18,895 nt of DNA from Hungatella sp. UBA7603 (lineage in GTDB: Bacteria; Bacillota; Clostridia; Lachnospirales; Lachnospiraceae): NCBI GenBank assembly GCA_002478865.1, contig DLJZ01000014.1, positions 1 to 18,895 of the forward strand. The letters run 5' to 3'. The position numbers and the translations under genes were made by a program. The notes beneath the pieces are model-generated. The model had not been told where the DNA came from. It searched no databases and was given only the letters and a program-made list of their open reading frames with translations. Positions within the stretch are counted from its first letter, which is position 1, and each line of letters begins with the position of its first letter. Shown piece by piece: positions 1 through 6,882 of this stretch.

Positions 1-1
1 A

Positions 2-529
2 AGCACCGGTCCTATTGGACCTACTGGAAGCACCGGCCCTACCGGGCCAACCGGAGATGCAGGCCCTACTGGACCTACTGGAAGCACCGGTCCTACTGGA
101 CCCGCTGGCACCGCTGGGCTATCAGAATTTGCTTATATATACAATTTGGCTGCAGAGGTGGTTGCTTTAGAGGCAGATATACTATTTAGTACCAATGGAG
201 TTATCGTTGGCACCATTGCACATGCACCTGGAACATCCACCATCCAATTTGGAAGCGCTGGAAACTACGCTATTTGGTTTAATGTAGCAGGAGTTGAACC
301 GAATCAATTTGCTGTTTTTCAAAATGGAGCTGCAGTTGCTGGAGCAATATATGGATCAGGAGCTGGAACGCAGCCGAATCCTGGTATGGTAATTATTACC
401 GCAGCCGCTGCCGATGTCATAACAATACGAAATCATACAAGTGCTGCTGCAGTTACGCTACAAACTTTGGCCGGAGGAACACAAATAAATGCTAATGCTT
501 CCGTATTAATTCAAAAGCTAACTTCCTAA
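2..529 (+). CDS. Collagen-like repeat surface/spore protein, 5' partial
   Basis: The frame is open from the first bases, so the gene starts outside the window; the methionine-less stretch before position 146 belongs to it. About 13 Gly-X-Y triplets rich in Gly-Pro-Thr and Gly-Ser-Thr come first (roughly 8-121), followed by a domain of about 130 residues that is Ala/Val/Ile/Gly rich with alternating hydrophobic residues and no cysteine. This architecture matches BclA/BclB-type exosporium and other clostridial surface proteins, where the collagen stalk trimerises and the C-terminal part folds as a TNF-like beta jelly roll. The threonines in the Y position are typical O-glycosylation sites in this family. 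The DNA of the stalk is itself repetitive. The spore-surface location is inferred from family resemblance; the N-terminal targeting sequence cannot be seen. Confidence 0.8.
   Translation, partial: STGPIGPTGSTGPTGPTGDAGPTGPTGSTGPTGPAGTAGLSEFAYIYNLAAEVVALEADILFSTNGVIVGTIAHAPGTSTIQFGSAGNYAIWFNVAGVEPNQFAVFQNGAAVAGAIYGSGAGTQPNPGMVIITAAAADVITIRNHTSAAAVTLQTLAGGTQINANASVLIQKLTS
8..121 (+). repeat. Collagen-coding tandem DNA repeat
   Basis: In-frame 9-base units coding for Gly-X-Y triplets, with a longer near-identical block (ggacctactggaagcaccgg) that occurs around 18 and again around 69. Such arrays commonly change length by slippage or recombination. The left end of the array lies outside the window. 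Confidence 0.75.
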
Positions 530-555
530 GATCATACGCTTCATCAGAGGGGGAA

Positions 556-600
556 TCAATCAAAGCAGTTGAATAAATTTCATCCAACTGCTTTGGTTGA
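556..600. terminator. Long hairpin downstream of collagen-like gene
   Basis: The arms 556-571 and 585-600 pair over 16 bp with one G-U pair; the inner 11 bp (caaagcagttg / caactgctttg) are perfect, and the loop is 13 nt. It lies 27 nt after the stop of the collagen-like gene and could stop or protect that mRNA. There is no T-run after either arm, so it is not a standard intrinsic terminator. It also forms the junction where the pyrophosphatase-like fragment ends. Confidence 0.5.
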
Positions 601-611
601 ATTTCACATCC

Positions 612-689
612 AAAGTCGGGATAACGAGGATGTGCAGTTCCTTTTGGTCTGTCTATAACAATTTCTGATTCTTCCAACAGTTTGTCTAT
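612..689 (-). pseudogene. Inorganic-pyrophosphatase-like N-terminal fragment
   Basis: The minus strand encodes about 26 residues including EIVIDRPKGTAHPRYPDF, which I recognise as the N-terminal segment of a family of small clostridial inorganic-pyrophosphatase-like proteins. In those proteins this segment continues with a Tyr-Pro-x-x-Tyr-Gly-Tyr stretch. Here the similarity stops after the Phe, exactly where the hairpin at 556-600 begins, and the frame then reads unrelated sequence antisense into the collagen-like gene. The only codon well placed after the GAGGGTGGG ribosome-site-like sequence is ATA (687-689), suggesting a lost ATG. I call it a gene remnant; family assignment is from memory of the motif. 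Confidence 0.6.
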
Positions 690-741
690 TGTATTCCCAC
701 CCTCTTATAATTTAACTGAGTCATGAGAAACACTTTTCTAT

Positions 742-771
742 TTGACACAACTATGTTAATGTTAATTTAAT
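742..771 (+). promoter_or_regulatory. Probable promoter of the HxlR-type regulator gene
   Basis: TTGACA (742-747), 18-bp spacer, TTTAAT (766-771). It would give a leader of about 90 nt before the TTG start at 867. The 530-866 gap otherwise holds only the hairpin and the pyrophosphatase-like fragment. Confidence 0.5.
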
Positions 772-866
772 AGTAACAACAACATCCGAATACGCCACAA
801 ACCAAGTAAAACAACTACTAGTCGGATCACAGCAGTAAACCATCAAATAAAGGGAGGAAGAGAGTA

Positions 867-1226
867 TTGAAAATACGGAGCCAATACACATGCCCCTTGG
901 AGCTGACCCACGACATTATAAAAGGAAAATGGAAACCAATAATATTGTGGCAGTTGGGAAAGGGGAGACGTTCTTTATCAGACTTAATGCGAGAAATTCA
1001 GGGTGTCGGGCAGAAGATGCTAATGGAGCATCTGAAAGAATTGCAGGAATTTGGTATGGTGGATAAACACCAGTTTGAGGGATACCCCCTTAAAGTAGAA
1101 TACTTTTTAACGGAGAATGGTACAAAACTGCTGGAAGTAGTAGTGAATATGCAGGTAATTGGCATAGCGCTAATGATGGAGAATGGCCAGGAGGAACTGT
1201 TGAAAGAAAAAGGATTTCTCTCATGA
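867..1226 (+). CDS. HxlR-family winged-helix transcriptional regulator
   Basis: A 119-residue protein of the usual HxlR size. The N-terminus has the conserved cysteine and the family pattern CPLELTHDIIKGKWKPIILWQL, followed by the winged helix (LSDLMREIQGVGQKMLMEHLKELQEFGMV) and the beta wing ending in YFLTENG. Members are dimeric DNA-binding proteins that often sense electrophiles or redox stress through that N-terminal cysteine (Cys9 here) and usually control an adjacent oxidoreductase, which fits the downstream flavoprotein. The start is TTG, chosen because AGGGAGGAAG lies 6 nt before it. A symmetric site sits on the promoter of the next gene and is the likely operator. Note the chemical signal is unknown. 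Confidence 0.9.
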   Translation: MKIRSQYTCPLELTHDIIKGKWKPIILWQLGKGRRSLSDLMREIQGVGQKMLMEHLKELQEFGMVDKHQFEGYPLKVEYFLTENGTKLLEVVVNMQVIGIALMMENGQEELLKEKGFLS

Positions 1227-1245
1227 AGCTAACAAAAAAGTGCGT

Positions 1246-1276
1246 AATGTACAACGTGATTGTAAATTGCTATAAT
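1246..1276 (+). promoter_or_regulatory. Promoter of flavoprotein gene with embedded inverted repeat
   Basis: TGTACA (1248-1253), 17-bp spacer, TATAAT (1271-1276). An inverted repeat AATGTACAA-N5-TTGTAAATT (1246-1254 and 1260-1268, one mismatch) covers the -35 box and most of the spacer. This is the expected place for an HxlR dimer to block RNA polymerase. The protein-site link is inferred. Confidence 0.6.
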
Positions 1277-1339
1277 TAGCTCAAACAATGGATATCTTAA
1301 TGAAATCTCGTATATATAAAAAATAAAGGAGGTTCAAGA

Positions 1340-1987
1340 ATGAACGTATTGGCGGTAAATGGAAGTCCACGTAAAAATGAGAATACGGCGGTGTTGTTAC
1401 AAAATGCATTAAGAGGTGCAGAAGAAAATGGGGCAGAGACAAGATTAGTCAATCTTTATGAATTGAATTTCAAAGGTTGCGTCAGTTGCTTTGCGTGTAA
1501 ACGAAAAGGCAGTAATTGCAATGGGGTCTGTGCAGTAAGAGATGATCTTAAAGAAGTTTTTGAATATGCGGTGTCCTGTGATGTGATACTTCTTGGTTCT
1601 CCCATCTATTTTGGGAATGTCACTGGGGAGATGCGTTCTTTCCTTGAACGTCTTTTATTTCCCATTCTTACCTATAATGAAGGGGAAAGGTCCATATTTC
1701 AGGGAACCATATCATCGGGATTTATTTATACCATGAATGTCCCAAAAGATATCATGGAAAAGATCAATTACGATGCTATCTTTAAACAAAACCAGCAACT
1801 GCTTCAACTGTTTCATGGAAGCTCAGAGATACTTTTAAGCAATGATACCTATCAATTTCATGATTATTCCAAGTATGACGCTTCCAGCATCGACGAGAGC
1901 CATAAAGCCAAAGTAAAGAAGGAACAATTCCCAATAGACTGTCAAAACGCGTTTGATTTGGGCGTTAGGCTCACCGCAGCGAATTAA
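1340..1987 (+). CDS. Flavodoxin-fold NADPH-dependent FMN reductase / iron-sulfur flavoprotein-like
   Basis: A 215-residue protein with the flavodoxin-like start VLAVNGSPRKNENTA (phosphate-binding loop around residues 7-16) and the second FMN loop GSPIYFGNVTG near residues 86-96. Between them are C47, C50, C53 and C60, a compact CxxCxxC-x6-C motif like the 4Fe-4S site of iron-sulfur flavoproteins, with an extra C64. The family transfers electrons between ferredoxin or NAD(P)H and small acceptors such as quinones, nitro compounds or O2. The ATG at 1340 follows AAAGGAGG. It lies 113 nt after the HxlR gene and has its own promoter carrying an inverted repeat, so it is likely induced through that regulator. 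The substrate is not visible from sequence. Confidence 0.85.
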   Translation: MNVLAVNGSPRKNENTAVLLQNALRGAEENGAETRLVNLYELNFKGCVSCFACKRKGSNCNGVCAVRDDLKEVFEYAVSCDVILLGSPIYFGNVTGEMRSFLERLLFPILTYNEGERSIFQGTISSGFIYTMNVPKDIMEKINYDAIFKQNQQLLQLFHGSSEILLSNDTYQFHDYSKYDASSIDESHKAKVKKEQFPIDCQNAFDLGVRLTAAN

Positions 1988-2044
1988 GCGTTTTGTCCGT
2001 TGCGGTCTTGATAGAGGCTGTTGGTTGAATCCTTTTTATTGAAT

Positions 2045-2503
2045 TTACTGTAAGAGATAAAGTAAGATCCAGGATATTGGCATAAGAAGATCCGGGATAA
2101 TTGTCCAGGTATTGTGAGAGGCATAATTCTTTTTAACCACCATTTCCCAAATATGATTGATTCCGGCTAACAAATAGAGAGGGGAGGCAATTATAATAGC
2201 AGCCAACCAAAACTCCCCGCGATAAAATATACATAGAAATCCAGCAAGTGCGTATCCCAATTCAGCAAAACCAAGTTCTTTTTGAAACGGACTTCCCTTT
2301 TCCCAACCGATTAATTCCGCCACCCGATCCGAATGAAACACATGACCAACAAAGCTAATCAGTCCGGAGAGGGGAAGAGTTACCGTCATCTGGTAAAGCA
2401 ACAGATTGTGGCAGACGGATGAAACAGAATTAATAGCTGGATTACAAATAGTTGTAACAAAGCCAAGTACGATACCAATTATCCAGGTAATAAGAAAAAT
2501 CAT
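2045..2503 (-). CDS. Small integral membrane protein, DUF6790-like
   Basis: A 152-residue protein with about four or five hydrophobic segments: residues 1-20, about 33-55, two segments around 78-117, and the C-terminal IIPDLLMPISWILLYLLQ. The conserved-looking stretch RVAELIGWEKGSPFQKELG and the NHIWEMV motif between membrane segments resemble the DUF6790 family, whose function is unknown. The frame extends 18 codons upstream, but the ATG at 2503 is preceded by GGAGG at 6-nt spacing and opens directly into the first membrane helix, so I place the start there. It is transcribed divergently from a TetR regulator, and its promoter overlaps a copy of the same palindrome as the TetR promoter, suggesting shared control. 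Confidence 0.75.
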   Translation of the reverse strand: MIFLITWIIGIVLGFVTTICNPAINSVSSVCHNLLLYQMTVTLPLSGLISFVGHVFHSDRVAELIGWEKGSPFQKELGFAELGYALAGFLCIFYRGEFWLAAIIIASPLYLLAGINHIWEMVVKKNYASHNTWTIIPDLLMPISWILLYLLQ

Positions 2504-2555
2504 TGCACTCCTCCGTGTAGATATTATTTTTATTTCTAAATATGAGTTAATGCTC

Positions 2556-2584
2556 ATGTTACGCTTCGCTACTTATTTTGTCAA
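2556..2584 (-). promoter_or_regulatory. Promoter of the DUF6790-like gene
   Basis: On the minus strand TTGACA (2584-2579), 17-bp spacer, TAACAT (2561-2556). The -35 box lies inside the left operator copy at 2575-2587. Leader of about 45 nt. Confidence 0.6.
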
Positions 2585-2620
2585 TAAAAATAATTTTTTT
2601 TTTCCTGTTATTGACAATAA
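2575..2620. promoter_or_regulatory. Paired palindromic operators between divergent genes
   Basis: The right copy TTATTGACAATAA (2608-2620) is a perfect 6+1+6 palindrome. The left copy ATTTTGTCAATAA (2575-2587) matches it at 11 of 13 positions in the inverse reading. Together they give a perfect 10-bp inverted repeat, TTGTCAATAA / TTATTGACAA. Their centres are 33 bp apart, about three helical turns. The -35 box of each divergent promoter lies within one copy, so a bound TetR dimer would block both. Confidence 0.6.
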
Positions 2621-2639
2621 TTTTGTGGTTGCTTATAGT
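2611..2639 (+). promoter_or_regulatory. Promoter of TetR regulator / flavin reductase operon
   Basis: TTGACA (2611-2616), 17-bp spacer, TATAGT (2634-2639). Transcription would begin almost at the AGGAGG ribosome site (2646-2651), leaving a very short leader. Confidence 0.7.
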
Positions 2640-2659
2640 AAATTTAGGAGGTGAATCAA

Positions 2660-3274
2660 ATGGAATCGAAGAAAACAATACGAGAGCCCCAGCAGATTCG
2701 TAGCATTCAGACAAAGGAAAAGATATTAAACGCAGCTTATAAGCTGTTTTGTGAGAAAGGCTTTTATAAAACCACCACAAATGAGATCGCTAGGGTTGCA
2801 GAGATTTCCATTGGTAGCCTTTATGTATATTTCAGGGATAAAGACACGATCTTACTGGAACTATTGGATCGGTACAACGAATCCTTTATGATCGTTCATG
2901 AAGACCTAGACCTTAATATGAAAAGCTACACACACGATCTGAAGCTATGGCTGCAGCAGTTTATTAAAGATATGATAAAGATTCATATGCGCTCTAGAGA
3001 GTTGAATCAGGAATTGATGATTTTATGCCATACCATACCAGAGGTTGCGGCTGTGATGGAGAAACAACAGGAAAAAGTTCAGAATATAACGCTTGATCAT
3101 CTTGTATGCTTTAAAGATATGTTTCGCGTGAAAGATCTAGAGGCAGCCTCAATCGTTGCAAAGAATCTAATCAGCTCAACGGTTGACCAGGTTGTATTTT
3201 ATGAAAATAAGATTGACGATGAGCGTATCATTAATGCAGGTGTAGATGCTGTTTACCAATATTTAATTGGTTAA
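2660..3274 (+). CDS. TetR/AcrR-family transcriptional regulator
   Basis: A 204-residue protein with an N-terminal TetR helix-turn-helix: TKEKILNAAYKLFCEKGFYKTTTNEIA followed by recognition helix EISIGSLYVYFRDKDTIL (about residues 18-64). The remainder is an all-helical ligand-binding domain without recognised signature. The frame could begin at GTG 2651, but that codon overlaps the AGGAGG ribosome site; ATG 2660 has 8-nt spacing and is preferred. It is followed after 30 nt by a flavin reductase gene, so it is probably autoregulated together with it, and it is divergent from a small membrane protein. The two palindromes on the divergent promoters are the likely binding sites; the ligand is unknown. 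Confidence 0.88.
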   Translation: MESKKTIREPQQIRSIQTKEKILNAAYKLFCEKGFYKTTTNEIARVAEISIGSLYVYFRDKDTILLELLDRYNESFMIVHEDLDLNMKSYTHDLKLWLQQFIKDMIKIHMRSRELNQELMILCHTIPEVAAVMEKQQEKVQNITLDHLVCFKDMFRVKDLEAASIVAKNLISSTVDQVVFYENKIDDERIINAGVDAVYQYLIG

Positions 3275-3304
3275 ACCAATATAAATTAAAGTAAGGAGAG
3301 AGAA

Positions 3305-3841
3305 ATGAAAAAGGAAATTGATGTATTTGAATACGCCAGTGAGATTTTAAAAGCAGTTAAGAAAGGTGTTTTGCTAACAACAAAGACCGATGAAAAAGTA
3401 AATGCCATGACCATTTCCTGGGGGACACTTGGGATTGAGTGGGGGAAACCAATTTTCACAACATTCGTTAGACAAAGTCGGTTTACAAAGAAGCAGTTGG
3501 ATAAGAGTATGGAATTTACCATTAATATCCCATATGGTGACTTTGATAAAAAGATTTTGGGGGTATGTGGATCAGAGTCTGGTCATTTGGTGGATAAGAT
3601 TGAGAAACTAAATCTGACACTGGAACCCCCTGTTGCAGTATCTGCTCCAGCCATAAAGGAACTTCCACTGACTCTTGAATGCAAGGTTATATACATACAA
3701 AAGCAGGTGGAAGATGCAATGACAGAAGAATACCAAAAGGCGTGCTACCCACAGGATGTGGATGGCTCTTTCCACGGTGCGAACAAGGATTTCCATACCG
3801 CTTACTATGCAGAGATCGTCAGTGCCTATATCATTGAATAA
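3305..3841 (+). CDS. Flavin reductase-like domain protein (FMN-binding split barrel)
   Basis: A 178-residue protein covering one flavin reductase-like domain. Seen: the N-terminal part KGVLLTTKTDEKVNAMTISWGTLG, then the flavin-contacting stretch KPIFTTFVRQSRFTKKQLD, and FTINIPYGD leading to the VCGSESGH segment. Clostridial relatives are small FMN-binding split-barrel proteins that reduce flavin with NAD(P)H or act as flavoproteins in stress responses; many are annotated only at domain level. The ATG follows AAGGAGAG. It shares the TetR promoter at 2611-2639 and is likely induced with it. The biological electron acceptor cannot be read from sequence. Confidence 0.85.
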   Translation: MKKEIDVFEYASEILKAVKKGVLLTTKTDEKVNAMTISWGTLGIEWGKPIFTTFVRQSRFTKKQLDKSMEFTINIPYGDFDKKILGVCGSESGHLVDKIEKLNLTLEPPVAVSAPAIKELPLTLECKVIYIQKQVEDAMTEEYQKACYPQDVDGSFHGANKDFHTAYYAEIVSAYIIE

Positions 3842-3865
3842 TATAGGGAAAGCCAAAGCTTTTAG

Positions 3866-3920
3866 CCAAAAGGTGAAGATATCCTATTAGGAAGTACCCC
3901 TTTTTGGTATATTATTTTTT
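3866..3920. terminator. Possible terminator between convergent genes
   Basis: CCAAAAGG (3866-3873) pairs with CCTTTTTGG (3899-3907) with one bulge, enclosing a smaller TCCT/AGGA stem, and is followed by a T-run at 3915-3920. It lies after the flavin reductase gene and overlaps the end of the convergent TetR gene. The stem is imperfect. Confidence 0.45.
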
Positions 3921-4505
3921 GAAATCCAAGCCTGCAAAAGCATACCCAATCAGTTGCTCTACAAATGTGGAATCCACTTTCTCCCCGGTAATCAAAAGTC
4001 GATAGAAGATGGGGGCAAAAATCAGATCAATACTCAGTTCGATGTTAAGATCTTTGCGTAATTCCCCTCGCTCAATTCCCCGTTCTAAGATATGCTTGGA
4101 GATTAATCTCCGAGGGTTGAAGTAACGATTGCGGTATTCTTTCGCCACCTTTTCATCTGTTTGTCCTTCTGCAATCAGCTCCGTGATGACTCTTCCCTTA
4201 GGACTAGTCAGAAAAGCAGCCAGGTTGTTGGCCTGTATCACAAGATCTTCCTTTGCGGAGCCTGTATCTGGCACTTCTAACATTAATTCCGTGGCTGCGA
4301 AAAATCCATCTAGCACCACAGCCGCCTTATTGGGCCACCATTTGTAAATGGTGGCTTTACTTACGCCTGCTTTTTCTGCAATTCCTTCTACCGTAATAGA
4401 AGGGAAGCCGTTTGTTATTAGAAGTTCATAAGATGCATCCAAAATGGCTTTCTTTGTCTTTTCACTCCGAGGCCTGCCTATCTTTTTCTCTATTTCCATA
4501 TTCAT
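3912..4505 (-). CDS. TetR/AcrR-family regulator of the adjacent MFS exporter
   Basis: About 197 residues. The helix-turn-helix is clear: GRPRSEKTKKAILDASYELLITNGFPSITVEGIAEKAGVSKATIYKWWPNKAAVV; the KATIYKWWPNK recognition helix is typical of the subgroup with a TetR_C_11-like C-terminal domain. Three in-frame starts exist (GTG 4511, ATG 4505, ATG 4499); GTG lies within the AGGTGG ribosome site, so ATG 4505 (5 nt after GAGG) or 4499 is more likely. The gene is divergent from an MFS transporter whose promoter carries a 15-bp palindrome just downstream of the -10 box. It most likely represses that exporter until a toxic ligand binds. A TATAAT on the minus strand (4565-4560) may be its own -10, with no good -35. 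Confidence 0.88.
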   Translation of the reverse strand: MNMEIEKKIGRPRSEKTKKAILDASYELLITNGFPSITVEGIAEKAGVSKATIYKWWPNKAAVVLDGFFAATELMLEVPDTGSAKEDLVIQANNLAAFLTSPKGRVITELIAEGQTDEKVAKEYRNRYFNPRRLISKHILERGIERGELRKDLNIELSIDLIFAPIFYRLLITGEKVDSTFVEQLIGYAFAGLDFKK

Positions 4506-4591
4506 TTCCACCTCATATCTCTTTATTATACTTAAAATCAGTTTAAATACGCTGCGTTCATTATAACATAGATTTTATTAAAAAAATAGAG

Positions 4592-4620
4592 TTGACAAAA
4601 CGAAACGGTGCGTATATTAT
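4592..4620 (+). promoter_or_regulatory. Promoter of MFS exporter
   Basis: TTGACA (4592-4597), 17-bp spacer, TATTAT (4615-4620). Predicted transcription start falls at the left edge of the palindrome at 4629-4643. Confidence 0.7.
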
Positions 4621-4628
4621 GTAATTAG

Positions 4629-4643
4629 TAAACGAATCGTTTA
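4629..4643. promoter_or_regulatory. Probable TetR operator
   Basis: TAAACGAATCGTTTA, a perfect 7+1+7 palindrome located 8 bp after the -10 box of the exporter promoter, a roadblock position. A half-site-like AAACGA is also present at 4598-4603 next to the -35 box. Confidence 0.7.
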
Positions 4644-4666
4644 GTATTTAAAGGAGGATAATTATA

Positions 4667-5851
4667 ATGAATACTGTAAAAGTAGAAGAAAAGAAAATAC
4701 CACGTTCACTCATACTTCTTTTAGCTGTTTCCTGTGGGCTAATTGTTGCAAATCTGTATTACTCCCAACCCCTGGTTGGACCTATCCGTGAGGCCACGGG
4801 AATCTCGGCTGGATTGTCTGGTTTGATTGTAACGATGACTCAGCTTGGTTATGCCGCAGGGCTTTTGTTTCTTGTTCCATTAAGTGACTTAGTGGAGAAT
4901 CGGAGATTGACCATATCAATTCTTTTCGTTGCCATGATAGGACTTTTAGCAGCACCTATGGCGAAGAATACTGGGCTGTTTTTTGTGGCAGCGATTTTAA
5001 TTGGAATCGGATCAGTTGCTGCCCAGGTCTTAGTTCCCTTTGCAGCGCATCTAGCTTCTCCAAAGGAAAGAGGAAAGGCAATTGGCAATGTAATGAGTGG
5101 ACTTTTGCTTGGAATTATGCTTGCAAGGCCCACTGCCAGCCTAATTACCGGATACCTGGGTTGGAGGGCGGTATTTTACTTATCCGCTGTTATCATGATG
5201 GTTCTAGTCATTGTTTTAAACAAGCTTCTTCCGAAACGCAATCCTAACCCCACAGACAGTTACCAATCCATTATTATATCCTTGTGGCATTTGATTTCAA
5301 CGATTCCCTTACTTCGTCGCAGAGCGTTTTATCAGGCTGCTTTGTTTGGAAGCTTTAGCTTGTTTTGGACGGTGGTTCCTCTTTATCTATCCCAGCATTT
5401 TAATCTTAACCAGAAAGAGATTGCATTGTTTGGGTTTGCAGGAGTGGCAGGGGCGGTGGCTGCACCCATAGCTGGAAGACTTGCTGACCGTGGATATTCA
5501 AGGTTTCTTACAGGAATGGCTTTCTTTCTCGCCGCATTTTCCTTTGCTCTCACCCACGTACTGACAGGCAATAAAGAGGCATCCTTATTCTTATTTTGCG
5601 CCGCAGCGGTTCTCCTTGATATGGCTGTTTCCGGGAATCTTGTCTTGGGACAGCAGGCAATCTATTCTCTAGGAGATGAGATTAGGGGAAGAGTCAATGG
5701 CCTGTTTATGGCAGTATTTTTCCTGGGAGGTGCCGCAGGGTCAGCTTTAGGGGGGTGGGCTTATACTCAGGGAAGCTGGAATCTTGCCTCCATATTGGGG
5801 TTATTGCTTCCAGTGCTTGCATTTCTTTATTATCTGACGGAGAAGAAGTAA
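4667..5851 (+). CDS. MFS transporter, probable drug/metabolite exporter
   Basis: A 394-residue polytopic membrane protein of normal MFS length, with about 12 hydrophobic segments. The N-terminus SCGLIVANLYYSQPLVGPI is typical of DHA1-type exporters related to YgaY-like proteins. MFS motif A appears after helix 2 as LVPLSDLVENRRL and again in the second half as GRLADRGYSRF. The ATG at 4667 follows AAGGAGG at about 9 nt. It is divergent from a TetR regulator and carries a palindromic operator on its promoter, the usual arrangement for inducible export of a toxic compound. Substrate unknown. It ends 11 nt from the convergent hydrolase gene, with no terminator seen between them. Confidence 0.88.
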   Translation: MNTVKVEEKKIPRSLILLLAVSCGLIVANLYYSQPLVGPIREATGISAGLSGLIVTMTQLGYAAGLLFLVPLSDLVENRRLTISILFVAMIGLLAAPMAKNTGLFFVAAILIGIGSVAAQVLVPFAAHLASPKERGKAIGNVMSGLLLGIMLARPTASLITGYLGWRAVFYLSAVIMMVLVIVLNKLLPKRNPNPTDSYQSIIISLWHLISTIPLLRRRAFYQAALFGSFSLFWTVVPLYLSQHFNLNQKEIALFGFAGVAGAVAAPIAGRLADRGYSRFLTGMAFFLAAFSFALTHVLTGNKEASLFLFCAAAVLLDMAVSGNLVLGQQAIYSLGDEIRGRVNGLFMAVFFLGGAAGSALGGWAYTQGSWNLASILGLLLPVLAFLYYLTEKK

Positions 5852-5862
5852 GGGATTCTAAA

Positions 5863-6882
5863 TTACTTTCTGGATTGGTCAATGGTAGCGAGGAAGCGGA
5901 CAATTTCTTCATAATAAGTTTTGTCTGCCAACTTTTTGGGGGCGAACAAGGCAGTTATAAAGGTAAGAAATTTGGAATTGACCAAGGGGGTTCTTAGCAT
6001 AAAATGATCTGTAGTTGGGATTAAAGTAACACTTAAAAGCTCCTTTGGGACCTCTCTTTCAAAGACCTCCTTTGTATTGGCACTATCCACATTGACGTCC
6101 TTACCTCCTAAGATTAGTTTTACAGGACTATAAAAGTGTTTGATGTCCTCTGTGGAATCGGACTTATAATTCTTCAAGATGAAATTCCAACGATCTTCGG
6201 ACAAATCTTTGTCTGCCATATCATTATTATGGTATTCCTGGTATGAGGCATTTTTCTCAAGCATGGATACGGACCATTCATATTGGGAGAGGGCCTCTTT
6301 CTGTTCTTCTAAGGACTTATTTTCCTTTTTCATAACAGATAAGGTATTATAGATGCCCTGATCAATCCAGTTCACGGCAGGAGCCACCAGAATATGAAAG
6401 GCAACGGTTTTATCTAATGTTGCCACCTTAGGGATGACCCAGCCAGCCTGACTGGCTCCCCATAGACCGATTCTGTTGGTATCAATCTCAGGTTGTGTCT
6501 TTGCCCAGTTCATAACCTCCACAGCTTCTAGTGCTCTGTCGCCCATGGTCTGCTCCAGCCAGTTTCCAGAAGAACCACCAATTCCCGGCTTACTAAAAGA
6601 TAAGGAGGCATAACCATGTTTCGCAAGCAGTTCCCATAATGGCTTATATTCATCATGATAGGAGGCATCCACAGGACCGTCCCCATGGATAAATACAACA
6701 AGACCAACCTTATCTTTTTGATTATTAGGTAGTACCAGATTGCCCATTAAGGTTCCCTTTGAGGTTTGAATCTGCACAGGAGTTACTTTCATGTCAAAAG
6801 AATTTTGATACAGGATAATGATGGTGCCAAGGGTTATGAGAAGAAAGAGACCTCCCAGTAGTTTAAATAATTTATGCTTCAT
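5863..6882 (-). CDS. Membrane-anchored alpha/beta hydrolase (esterase/peptidase-like)
   Basis: A 339-residue protein with an uncleaved-looking N-terminal membrane segment (residues about 8-25, LLGGLFLLITLGTIIIL) and an extracytoplasmic alpha/beta hydrolase domain. Visible catalytic features are the oxyanion region HGDGP (66-70), the nucleophile elbow GASQAG with Ser144, an acid in the GGKDVNVD segment and the late histidine in TTDHFM. Relatives include membrane-bound esterases and S9-like hydrolases of unknown substrate. The ATG overlaps the end of the GNAT gene by 11 nt, implying translational coupling. Both appear to be driven by the MerR-type promoter at 7548-7578, so the hydrolase is probably part of an induced detoxification or cell-surface response. 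Confidence 0.85.
   Translation of the reverse strand: MKHKLFKLLGGLFLLITLGTIIILYQNSFDMKVTPVQIQTSKGTLMGNLVLPNNQKDKVGLVVFIHGDGPVDASYHDEYKPLWELLAKHGYASLSFSKPGIGGSSGNWLEQTMGDRALEAVEVMNWAKTQPEIDTNRIGLWGASQAGWVIPKVATLDKTVAFHILVAPAVNWIDQGIYNTLSVMKKENKSLEEQKEALSQYEWSVSMLEKNASYQEYHNNDMADKDLSEDRWNFILKNYKSDSTEDIKHFYSPVKLILGGKDVNVDSANTKEVFEREVPKELLSVTLIPTTDHFMLRTPLVNSKFLTFITALFAPKKLADKTYYEEIVRFLATIDQSRK

Noticed and set aside
561..595. Hairpin as transposon terminal repeats
   Set aside because: The arms enclose only 13 nt and no transposase or target duplication is present.
492..677. Minus-strand 61-residue reading frame as an intact gene
   Set aside because: Only the first part resembles a known family; the remainder is read through a hairpin and antisense to the collagen-like gene, so I describe it as a remnant.
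2559..2780. Minus-strand 73-residue reading frame over the TetR start
   Set aside because: It overlaps the divergent promoters and TetR coding sequence, with no ribosome site and low-complexity lysine/isoleucine translation.
4849..5133. Minus-strand frame inside the MFS gene
   Set aside because: Antisense shadow of transmembrane codons, without ribosome site.
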